55,823 bases of DNA from JBEBXQ01 sp040391535 (GTDB lineage: Bacteria; Bacteroidota; Bacteroidia; Cytophagales; Spirosomataceae): contig JBEBXQ010000009.1 in NCBI GenBank assembly GCA_040391535.1, positions 1-55,823 of the forward strand. The letters run 5' to 3'. Every line of letters begins with the position of its first letter. Position 1 is the stretch's first letter. Below, in pieces: positions 8,077 through 16,219 of this stretch. Position numbers and translations under genes: made by a program. Below the pieces are notes generated by a model that had not been told where the DNA came from, searched no databases, and saw only the letters and a program-made list of their open reading frames with translations.

Positions 8077-9453
8077 ATGAAGACAGATATAACGAGTCAC
8101 GCGGAAGCTGCTGAAGCATTTAACAAAAAGGAAAGTTATGTCAATTGGCATGATGAAACCCTTTGGTTTGTCAGAAAAAAACGTGACAGGGTGGTGCATC
8201 AGATCCCCGAATGGGAAGCTTTGCGTGAAAAAGCTTCGGCTACCAAGCACTATGTGTTGTCTCACATGGATGAGCTTCTTGAAGAATTTGAAAAAAATGC
8301 AATCCGGAACGGCATTCAGGTACACTGGGCTGTAGATGGGGATGAGCATAACCGGATCATAGAGGAGATTCTGAACCGGCACGGTATCAGGCAAATGGTT
8401 AAAAGTAAATCCATGCTTACGGAGGAGTGTCATCTGAATCCGTACCTGGCTTCCAGGGGTATTGATGTGATCGATTCTGATTTAGGGGAAAGAGTAGTAC
8501 AGCTGAGGCAGGAACCGCCCAGCCACATCGTAATGCCGGCTATACACCTGAAGAAAAAAGATATAGGTGATTTGTTTCATATACATCTGGGAACAGAAGC
8601 CGGTGCTGAAGATCCCAAATACCTCACCGAAGCGGCACGACAGCATTTGAGAGAAACTTTTCTGACCCGCAGAGCTTCTTTAACCGGTGTCAATTTCGCG
8701 ATTGCATCCACCGGCGGATTTATGGTTTGTACCAATGAAGGCAACGCGGATATGGGTGCCCACCTCGCCGATGTGCATATTGCCTGTATGGGAATGGAAA
8801 AACTGATTCCAACCTTTAATGATCTTAGTGTTTTTCTGAGATTGCTGGCACGTTCCGCTACCGGACAGCCCATTACGACCTATAGCAGCTATTTTGAAAA
8901 GCCAAGAAAAGGGCAGGAAATGCATCTTGTGATTGTAGACAACGGCAGAAGTACACAGCTGGGAAGAGCTGATTTCCGGAATTCCCTGAAATGTATTCGT
9001 TGTGGTGCCTGCATGAACACCTGTCCGGTTTACCGCAGAAGCGGAGGGCACAGTTATCATAATGCAGTCGCAGGCCCGATCGGGTCTATTCTGGCCCCGA
9101 ATGTGGACATGCGGAAAAATGCCGATTTGCCTTTTGCCAGTACGCTTTGCGGAAGCTGCAGTAACGTTTGTCCTGTAAAAATAGATATTCATGATCAGCT
9201 GTATAAATGGCGCCAGGTACTGGCAAAAGAAGGATTTGTACCCAAGCCTAAAGCCATAGGCATGAAAGCAATGAGTGTATTATTTGCACAACCCCGGTTT
9301 TATCAATGGGCCGGCAGTGTGGGGCGTGTCGTAATGCGGACGTTTCCCGGAGCAATCAATAATGGATTGAATCCCTGGTACAAACAACGTGATATGCCCG
9401 AAGCACCTAAGGAAAGCTTCAGGGAATGGTATATCAGAAACCGCCAAAAATAA
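8077..9453 (+). CDS. lutB: L-lactate dehydrogenase complex, iron-sulfur subunit LutB
   Basis: A 458-residue LutB/YkgF protein. The N-terminal LUD domain covers about residues 60-290. A two-cluster ferredoxin segment follows, with Cys306, Cys309, Cys312 and Cys316 in CIRCGACMNTCP and Cys358, Cys361 and Cys365 in CGSCSNVCP. The C-terminal region with KWRQVLAKEG is characteristic of the family. It passes electrons from lactate oxidation. It sits 57 bases after lutA and its stop is seven bases before the lutC start. Confidence 0.95.
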   Translation: MKTDITSHAEAAEAFNKKESYVNWHDETLWFVRKKRDRVVHQIPEWEALREKASATKHYVLSHMDELLEEFEKNAIRNGIQVHWAVDGDEHNRIIEEILNRHGIRQMVKSKSMLTEECHLNPYLASRGIDVIDSDLGERVVQLRQEPPSHIVMPAIHLKKKDIGDLFHIHLGTEAGAEDPKYLTEAARQHLRETFLTRRASLTGVNFAIASTGGFMVCTNEGNADMGAHLADVHIACMGMEKLIPTFNDLSVFLRLLARSATGQPITTYSSYFEKPRKGQEMHLVIVDNGRSTQLGRADFRNSLKCIRCGACMNTCPVYRRSGGHSYHNAVAGPIGSILAPNVDMRKNADLPFASTLCGSCSNVCPVKIDIHDQLYKWRQVLAKEGFVPKPKAIGMKAMSVLFAQPRFYQWAGSVGRVVMRTFPGAINNGLNPWYKQRDMPEAPKESFREWYIRNRQK

Positions 9454-9460
9454 ACAACGG

Positions 9461-10048
9461 ATGTCATCAAGAGAAATCATATTAAACAGGGTTAAAAGTA
9501 ATAAACCTGAACCTACTCAGCGTCCTGAGGAGTTACCCAATCCGATCAGGTATGAAAACCTGCTTGAAACTTTCAAAACCATGCTCGGTAATATTGAAGG
9601 TAAAGCTTTTGAAGTCAGCAGTTGGGAAGAAATTACCGGAATCCTTCATTCGGAATACCCGGATATGGTCAATAAGGCAAGCGATATTCCGCAGCTGGCT
9701 GACTGGGTTGATTTTAGTCTGAGGGAAGAAGACCCGCATCAGCTGGATTCCGTAAATCTGGCCGTGATACAGGGAGAACTGGGGGTTGCTGAAAATGCTG
9801 CCATTTGGGTGACAGAGGAGCGGCTCTCCCATAGGGTATTACCCTTTATTACCCAATATCTGGCTATTGTGATTCCTGCAGATACTATTGTGCATAATAT
9901 GCATGAAGCGATGTCTCAGATCCGGACGGGCGGTTTTGGATGGGGTGCATTTATTTCCGGTCCTTCCAAAACTGCCGATATTGAACAGTCGCTGGTGATC
10001 GGGGCTCATGGGGCCAGGGCACTGTGTGTATTTCTTTTGAAGGATTAA
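9461..10048 (+). CDS. lutC: LUD-domain lactate utilisation protein LutC
   Basis: A 195-residue LUD-domain protein (LutC/YkgG). The family signature appears as the Ala/Glu-rich LGVAENAAIWV strand, ending in IIGPSKTADIEQSLV-type text (here SGPSKTADIEQ) and GAHGARAL. The ATG at 9461 is chosen because SSREIILNRVKSN is the usual N-terminus; an upstream in-frame ATG lies within lutB. It completes the lutABC set. The 103-base gap to cmk suggests that the catabolic unit ends here, although no strong terminator is visible. Confidence 0.92.
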   Translation: MSSREIILNRVKSNKPEPTQRPEELPNPIRYENLLETFKTMLGNIEGKAFEVSSWEEITGILHSEYPDMVNKASDIPQLADWVDFSLREEDPHQLDSVNLAVIQGELGVAENAAIWVTEERLSHRVLPFITQYLAIVIPADTIVHNMHEAMSQIRTGGFGWGAFISGPSKTADIEQSLVIGAHGARALCVFLLKD

Positions 10049-10151
10049 TATATTGCCGATATAATTCATGATTTAAAAGCCATTTGACGGATAGTTTATT
10101 TATTTTGCAGCATGAGAACAGATTGTTCCGTGTCCAGGTGTGCAAAATAGT

Positions 10152-10868
10152 ATGAAGTCAAAGATAACAATTGCCATAGATGGCTATTCAAGTTGCGGGA
10201 AAAGTACGACGGCTAAAGAAATAGCGAAGATCCTGCACTACGCTTATGTGGATACAGGTGCTATGTACAGGGCCGTGACTTTGTATTTTCTTCAGAACCA
10301 TATTTCCGTTACAAATCCTAAAGAAATAACGCAGGCACTGAGTCAGATTCAGATAGCCTTTCGCAGAAATGCAGAAACCCTTGAAAATGAGATTTTTCTG
10401 AACGGATTGAACGTAGCCCTCGAAATCCGTAAAATGTATGTATCTGATTATGTAAGTGTGGTAAGTGCCATTCCGGAGGTGCGGCGGGCACTGGTTGCAC
10501 AACAGCAGCAGATGGGTAAGGGAAAAGGGATTGTAATGGATGGGAGGGATATCGGTACAGTGGTGTTTCCTGATGCCGACCTGAAAATTTTTATGAACGC
10601 TGACCCGTTGGTGAGAGCGCAGAGACGACAAGCCGAATTGTTGCAGAAAGGGGAAATGACCAATCTGGAAGAGATTCTGGAAAATCTTAAAAAAAGAGAT
10701 AATATTGATACCACACGGTCTGACAGCCCACTGAAAATGGCTGAAGATGCTATTTTGCTCGATAATACCATGATGGCTTTTGATGAGCAGGTAACGTTTA
10801 TTATGGAGCTGGCCGACAGAAAAATTTCTGAAACCATCAAAAATGCCCGCGGTAATGAAATCCTATGA
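10152..10868 (+). CDS. cmk: Cytidylate kinase
   Basis: A 238-residue CMP/dCMP kinase with the P-loop GYSSCGKST (residues 11-19), then DTGAMYRAVT, the RDIGTVVFPDA segment that binds CMP, and the DTTRSDSPL region near the C-terminus. It makes CDP and dCDP for nucleic acid synthesis. I prefer the ATG at 10152 over the in-frame GTG at 10140, since family members start just before the KITIAIDG strand. The last 14 bases overlap the next gene, so the two are probably co-translated. Confidence 0.95.
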   Translation: MKSKITIAIDGYSSCGKSTTAKEIAKILHYAYVDTGAMYRAVTLYFLQNHISVTNPKEITQALSQIQIAFRRNAETLENEIFLNGLNVALEIRKMYVSDYVSVVSAIPEVRRALVAQQQQMGKGKGIVMDGRDIGTVVFPDADLKIFMNADPLVRAQRRQAELLQKGEMTNLEEILENLKKRDNIDTTRSDSPLKMAEDAILLDNTMMAFDEQVTFIMELADRKISETIKNARGNEIL

Positions 10869-11934
10869 TTACCTGATCGTTGGGGATGGGCTGGCCGGCA
10901 CCACACTGATCTGGCATTTGCTTCCGTATAACAAAAAAATCCTGTGGTTATGTGATGTGTCAAAACCTGCTGCCTCACGGGTAGCCGCTGGTATTTATAA
11001 CCCATTAACCGGGAAAAAACTGGTAAAAACCTGGATGGCCGATAAAATCTTTCCTTATGCAGGACGGTTTTATAGCCGTGCTGAAGAACTGGTTAAGGAG
11101 CGTTTCTGGCATTCATTGAATATCCTGAGACCTTTCCGTAATACCGAAGAACAGAATACGTATATGGCTCTTGCGGCCGAACCTGCTCTGACTGATTATA
11201 TTGAAGGGATCTCGGATTGTGCCGGTTACCAGGAAGTCCTGAAAGCAAAACAGGGAGCTTTGGAAGTGAAAAATGCCGGATGGCTGGATGTCAACCGTTT
11301 TCTTGATACTTCTGCCGCTTATTTTGCTGATCAGGTTACCAGGATTGAAGGGGAATTTAAGGATGAGGATCTGAAACCCGGGCCGGAAAATGTTGAATGG
11401 AGGGACTATCAGGTCAGCCGCGTTATTCTCTGTACAGGAGATGATGAAAGACAACGGAGCTGGTTTGGCTGGCTGCCGTTTAATCCCGTTAAGGGGCAGC
11501 TCCTGGAAGTGGAAATGGAAACCTTTCCTGCAAGTCATATTGTCAATCAGGGTGCGTTTATTTTACCCGTTAAAGGTTCCGGGTTTAAAATCGGTGCGAC
11601 TTATTCATGGCATGACATAGATTGGGAAACTTCCGAAGACGGGCGTCAGTTTCTACAGCATAAAGTCAGCGAATTTTTAACGGCACCTTATCGTATTACG
11701 GGCCAGTCAGCAGGTATCAGGCCCTGTTCAAAAGATCGTCGTCCGCTGATCGGTTTACACCCGGAGTTTGAAAGAATCGGTATTTTTAATGGACTAGGGA
11801 CTAAAGGCGTCACACTGGGTCCTTATTTTGCAGAAGAATTTGCCGGTTTTCTTGAAAATAGTAAAGATTTGAGTCCGGATGTGAATATTGACAGGTATTT
11901 TTCGTTATATTACGACCATAAGAAATCAGATTAA
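10855..11934 (+). CDS. FAD-dependent oxidoreductase (DAO family)
   Basis: A 359-residue flavoprotein of the glycine/D-amino-acid oxidase superfamily. The dinucleotide motif DYLIVGDGLAG is at residues 5-15, the substrate domain lies mid-protein, and the C-terminal SAGIRPCSKDRRPLIG and NGLGTKGVTLGP segments place the flavin. The start at 10855 is used because it begins four residues before the FAD-binding strand. The gene overlaps cmk by 14 bases and is six bases before the large PD40 gene, so the three probably form one transcript. The substrate is unknown. Confidence 0.85.
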   Translation: MKSYDYLIVGDGLAGTTLIWHLLPYNKKILWLCDVSKPAASRVAAGIYNPLTGKKLVKTWMADKIFPYAGRFYSRAEELVKERFWHSLNILRPFRNTEEQNTYMALAAEPALTDYIEGISDCAGYQEVLKAKQGALEVKNAGWLDVNRFLDTSAAYFADQVTRIEGEFKDEDLKPGPENVEWRDYQVSRVILCTGDDERQRSWFGWLPFNPVKGQLLEVEMETFPASHIVNQGAFILPVKGSGFKIGATYSWHDIDWETSEDGRQFLQHKVSEFLTAPYRITGQSAGIRPCSKDRRPLIGLHPEFERIGIFNGLGTKGVTLGPYFAEEFAGFLENSKDLSPDVNIDRYFSLYYDHKKSD

Positions 11935-11940
11935 TTTCCG

Positions 11941-14900
11941 ATGAAAATAACTTTCCCCTATACCAGATATACTACTTGGATCACGCTTCTGCTCCTGCTG
12001 TTTGGAGCCGTAAACACTCATGCGCAGAATTATCCTTCACAGGAAAAATACGGACAGAACAGGATTCAGGAAAGAAAATTTGACTGGAAATTTTTAAGAA
12101 CTTCAAACTTCGAAGTTTATTTTCATCAGGGAAGCCGTGGCATTTCCAACATGGCCGCTGAAATGGCCGAAGTGGAATTTGACCGTATTACGAGTATTCT
12201 GGGGTATACACCTTATAACCGGGTAAAGCTTTTTCTCTATAATTCCCCGGCAGAATTAATCCAGAGCAATATGGGCCTTGCCTCCTTCGGTGATCTTTCA
12301 GATACTGAAATGGACATGGCTCATTCCCGTATTGAAATCGGTTATACCGGTGATCAGCTCAGCTTTCGCAGGAAACTTATTTTTGAGATTTCTCAGGTAT
12401 TTATTTATGATATGCTGTACGGTGGCAATATCAAAGATGCACTGCAGAGTTCTTTACTGCTTAACCTTCCCGAATGGTTTATGGACGGCCTTTCTGCCTA
12501 TATCGCTGAAGGTTGGTCCCCTGAAATGAACGATTTTATGAGGGAAATGGCAAAGTCCAACAAACTGAGGAAACCTTCTCTATTTGAAGGAGAGGACGCA
12601 AAGAAAGTGGGACAGTCTATCTGGAATTATATTGCTGAAAATCATAGCAGGGATCATATTTCCAATATTCTTAATCTGACCCGGATTATCCGCACGGAGC
12701 AAACCAGTATTACCAGCACATTAGGCTCTCCTTCCTATGCCAGATTTCTGAAAGGATGGCGGGATTATTATGCCGGAATCAATCAGAAAGCCACGGAGAA
12801 TTTTAATGACCCGACGGTAGATATGAATTATTCCATAAGCAAATCCAATTCGGTCGTTAATAAACCAGAGATCAAAGTTTCTGCAGATAAAAAGTTTCTG
12901 GCTGTCAGTGAGTTGAATAAAAAACGTTATAAAATTACGGTTATAGAAACAGGGACCGGTAAAAAACGGGTAATACGTCAGGGAAATTCAGTTACCTATG
13001 GTGATGCAAAAACAGCCATTGCTCCGAAAGTAGCCTGGTCAAAGAATAACGGGCTCATGATTCTGGCACTTGAAGACAAAGGTTATAATTATTATTTCTT
13101 TGAGGAGGTTGATGCAAAAAAACCGAAATTGAAAGTAAAAAGATCCTTAAAAGGACTGGATTATATTCAGGATATGGACCTTTCGGAAGACGGAGGAATG
13201 ATGGCAGTAAGTGCGGATAAAAAAGGCAAAAATGATATTTATCTTATCAATGTTCCACGGGCTTCGGCCATTCCGTTAACCAATGATGCTTATGATGATC
13301 TTAACCCGAGATTTGTAGGAAATTCAACGAGAAAAGTAGTTTTTGCTTCAAACCGTACAGATGATGCAGATTCTCTGAAAGCAAAAAAAGGGGCTTTAAC
13401 TCCGATTAATACTACTTTAAGGCTTTACGAACATAACGGTACTCCCCGTGACGGCAAAATTACCCTGCTGGTTGATTCATTAGGGAAAAAGCTTACTCCG
13501 GTATGGGCATCTGAAGAGGATGTATATTTTCTGTCGGACGCAAAAGGAATCAATAATCTGTTTAAGCTGAACCGCAAAAGTGAATCGGTAAATCAGGTAA
13601 CCAATTACCTGACCGGGATTTATGCTGCGTCTATGACAAGAGAGGGAGCCGGAGGGCTGGCTTACACCCGTTTAGGCGGACATTCTGTAGAAGCAGTATA
13701 TTTAAAATCAGTTGATTTTAACAAGTCTTACGCCTCGCCTCTAATGGCCAGAAATCAGATTGTCAGCCAGGCACCTTCAGCCGTTCAGCCAGCGGATACG
13801 GTTAGTAAAGCAGAAGCAGTTACAGGTCCGTCGGGTAAGCCCGGTAAGTTAGAGCTCAATGATAATGAAGTGGATACTGATCATTATGAATTTGATGCTG
13901 ATATTATCAAAGAATTTGAATCGTTACGCCGCAGAGGTACTTTTGCCACTACACCTGCACCCACGCTGAGAAACAGAAAGCGGGAGAATATTTCCATTAA
14001 CGGACCTTATAATTATAAAGGATTGTTTATGGTAACGGATGCTTCATCTGAATGGAGAATTGATCCAATCCGCACTTCAGGTTTTGGCCTGTTACAATCG
14101 GTTTCGATGAATGACCTGCTGGAAAACCACATTCTTAAGGCCGGTATATTTATCAATACAGGATTCAAGGACAGCGATATTTTTGCCGAATACTCCAACA
14201 ATACCTATAAAGTTGATTTTGGTGTCCGGGTTGACCGCCGGTCATTGTATTTGCAGAACAATGAAATGTTCAGTGTCGAACGCTACCGTTTCAATCAGAT
14301 ATCCTTATCGGCCTCTTATCCGTTCTCACGTTATGCCAGATTTACCGTGAAACCGGTTTTTGCACAGGGAAGGATTATCAACCTGATTTCTCCGTCAGCT
14401 GGTAATATTCAGGATGTTGTTGAAAATTATGGCGGGGTTTCAGGAGAACTGGTATTTGACAATTCGGTGGTGAACGGAATGAATATGCGGGAAGGTAACC
14501 GCTTTAAAATACGGTATGAAGCTTTTATGGGGATCGGGGATAAGGATGCCGGTTTTAACCGGTTGACGATCGATCTGCGAAGATACCAGAAAGTACATCG
14601 TGACGTGATTCTGGCAGGTAGGCTGGCCATCAGTCATTCAGGAGGGAAATCGCCCAAGCAAAGTATAATGGGCGGGATGGAAAACTGGATTGGTAACCGT
14701 AAGGAGAGAAGAACAGACGATGCAAATCCACTGGATTTTTCACAGCATAATCTTGATATTTTCTTTGCTCACTTTGCCAATAACCTGCGTGGATTTAATA
14801 TAAACCGTTTGTCCGGAACCAGTTATTTCCTTTTTAATGCCGAATTACGCGTACCGCTGATCAAATACATTTACAGAGGCCCTATTACTTCCAGCTTCCT

Positions 14901-15183
14901 GCGTAATTTCCAGATCGTAGGGTTCTCGGATATCGGGACGGCATGGACGGGTGCAGGCCCGCTTAGCGAGGAAAACAGCCTGAATACGACGATTATCGGT
15001 CGTCCGGGCGATCTGTTTACAGCTACCGTGACAGACTTCCGCAATCCGTTCCTGATTGGTTATGGAGTGGGCGTTCGTACGACAATCTTCGGAATTTACG
15101 GCAAGTTTGATTATGCCTGGGGGCTTGACAATAAAGTGACCGGGAAAGCCATTCCTTATCTGACATTGGGGTATGATTTCTAA
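11941..15183 (+). CDS. PD40 beta-propeller / Omp85-like outer membrane protein with degenerate peptidase-MA-like domain
   Basis: A 1080-residue secreted protein with a signal peptide cut near residue 28 (NTHA-QN). Residues about 40-270 resemble a peptidase-MA-like (gluzincin) domain, but the HExxH motif is replaced by Phe148-Glu149-Ile-Ser-Gln152 and the later motif reads PEWFMDGLSAY, so zinc catalysis is unlikely. WD40-like PD40 repeats (ASNRTDDAD, SEDGGMMAVS) fill about 300-610. A BamA/TamA-type barrel occupies roughly 690-1080 and ends in Phe (TLGYDF), the usual outer membrane targeting residue. It is often labelled TolB-like. It could act in outer membrane assembly or as a surface scaffold. 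Confidence 0.8.
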   Translation: MKITFPYTRYTTWITLLLLLFGAVNTHAQNYPSQEKYGQNRIQERKFDWKFLRTSNFEVYFHQGSRGISNMAAEMAEVEFDRITSILGYTPYNRVKLFLYNSPAELIQSNMGLASFGDLSDTEMDMAHSRIEIGYTGDQLSFRRKLIFEISQVFIYDMLYGGNIKDALQSSLLLNLPEWFMDGLSAYIAEGWSPEMNDFMREMAKSNKLRKPSLFEGEDAKKVGQSIWNYIAENHSRDHISNILNLTRIIRTEQTSITSTLGSPSYARFLKGWRDYYAGINQKATENFNDPTVDMNYSISKSNSVVNKPEIKVSADKKFLAVSELNKKRYKITVIETGTGKKRVIRQGNSVTYGDAKTAIAPKVAWSKNNGLMILALEDKGYNYYFFEEVDAKKPKLKVKRSLKGLDYIQDMDLSEDGGMMAVSADKKGKNDIYLINVPRASAIPLTNDAYDDLNPRFVGNSTRKVVFASNRTDDADSLKAKKGALTPINTTLRLYEHNGTPRDGKITLLVDSLGKKLTPVWASEEDVYFLSDAKGINNLFKLNRKSESVNQVTNYLTGIYAASMTREGAGGLAYTRLGGHSVEAVYLKSVDFNKSYASPLMARNQIVSQAPSAVQPADTVSKAEAVTGPSGKPGKLELNDNEVDTDHYEFDADIIKEFESLRRRGTFATTPAPTLRNRKRENISINGPYNYKGLFMVTDASSEWRIDPIRTSGFGLLQSVSMNDLLENHILKAGIFINTGFKDSDIFAEYSNNTYKVDFGVRVDRRSLYLQNNEMFSVERYRFNQISLSASYPFSRYARFTVKPVFAQGRIINLISPSAGNIQDVVENYGGVSGELVFDNSVVNGMNMREGNRFKIRYEAFMGIGDKDAGFNRLTIDLRRYQKVHRDVILAGRLAISHSGGKSPKQSIMGGMENWIGNRKERRTDDANPLDFSQHNLDIFFAHFANNLRGFNINRLSGTSYFLFNAELRVPLIKYIYRGPITSSFLRNFQIVGFSDIGTAWTGAGPLSEENSLNTTIIGRPGDLFTATVTDFRNPFLIGYGVGVRTTIFGIYGKFDYAWGLDNKVTGKAIPYLTLGYDF

Positions 15184-15627
15184 AATAAAGATTGGGTAAG
15201 GATGGATCACAGCTCATATCACCGAACCCTCTTTAAAGACCTGCCAGCCATCCGATAGTCAGGTGTGCAGGAGACTTTCAAGTGGGATAATTTTCAGAAA
15301 ATCGAGACATTTAATGCAAAAAGTACGTCTTTACGTTATTTCGCAGCTAAAGCCGGAACGACGCAGAAATGGAGTAGTACACACCATTGAGAGAGATTAA
15401 TTTTTCAATTATTAATAAACTCACGTTAAAGGTATTTATCACAACCCGAATGCGTATTTGAGACCCTATGAAAACAGGCGTGGAATCATCCGTAGTGCCG
15501 GGAGTGGCAGTTTTGTAGAAAAATCCTGCATTAACAGAAGCGAAAACGCAGGGATTATTATGGCAGGTGGCCATGTAGAGAGCATACTGCTTTAATGCAA
15601 TTACCGTTTGAGACTCCAGGCCCGGAG
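15184..15627 (+). pseudogene. Possible decayed coding remnant in a 444-base gap
   Basis: The gap has no intact gene, but rightward frames contain protein-like stretches interrupted by stops. One runs from an ATG at 15202, with a stop after 18 codons and then SGVQETFKWDNFQKIETF. Another near 15434-15595 contains NPNAYLRPYENRRGIIRS and ENAGIIMAGGHVES. The glycine- and isoleucine-rich spacing vaguely suggests a beta-helix protein, but I do not recognise a family. It may instead be plain intergenic DNA. Confidence 0.22.
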
Positions 15628-16032
15628 TTATTTTCCTTCTTTATACCGGATAGCGAGGCCTTTAAGGGTATAACCTTCTGTTTCAACAGTTGTAAAGTAC
15701 TGATATGTAACATTAATCAGGGCATCAGCACCGATTTTCTGTGCTTCTGCTACCAGTCTTGAAGTCAGTAATTGTTTGGTTTTCGCATCGTTTCCTCTTT
15801 TCAGCATCCTTTCCTGATCTTTTGTCTGGTCAGCCCGTAATACTTCTGAATTACTCAGTTCAAGCCAGCGGAGTTCAACATAGGGCATTTCAGGAGTCTG
15901 ATTCTCATATAAAACTTCAATAGGATATTTGGTATTGGTAGAGATAGGTATCCCGCCTGACATGCATCCGCTGAGCAGCAGCGCCAATATTGCAGACCAC
16001 ACTGGTAATCTCATAAAAGAAATACGGTTCAA
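15628..16032 (-). CDS. Small putative lipoprotein
   Basis: A 134-residue protein with a lipoprotein signal (LLLSGC, lipidated Cys23). The mature part ends in AEAQKIGADALINVTYQYF, an alpha-beta pattern seen in small YbjQ/RcsF-like envelope proteins with a GA(D/N)xxI turn; that resemblance is weak. It is transcribed leftward on its own, convergent with the PD40 gene and divergent from the M16 protease. It probably sits in a membrane facing the periplasm. Function unknown. Confidence 0.75.
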   Translation of the reverse strand: MNRISFMRLPVWSAILALLLSGCMSGGIPISTNTKYPIEVLYENQTPEMPYVELRWLELSNSEVLRADQTKDQERMLKRGNDAKTKQLLTSRLVAEAQKIGADALINVTYQYFTTVETEGYTLKGLAIRYKEGK

Positions 16033-16219
16033 AATAATGCAGAGGTTTATATATGAAATGTAAACGAAACAAAATTACTATTAATTACGCGAACTCCGTC
16101 CGGTATGTTACAGAATGTTTCATGGGGTTCTGCTACCATTCATCCCAAAAAAGATCTGAATTATTGAAATTTCTGCTAGCTTGCTTTTAAATTAGGTGTA
16201 ATATTCAAAAAACACGACT

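Noticed and set aside
15347..15574. A 75-codon leftward frame in the gap after the PD40 gene
   Set aside because: No recognisable feature; the opposite strand carries more protein-like fragments, and both may be non-coding.
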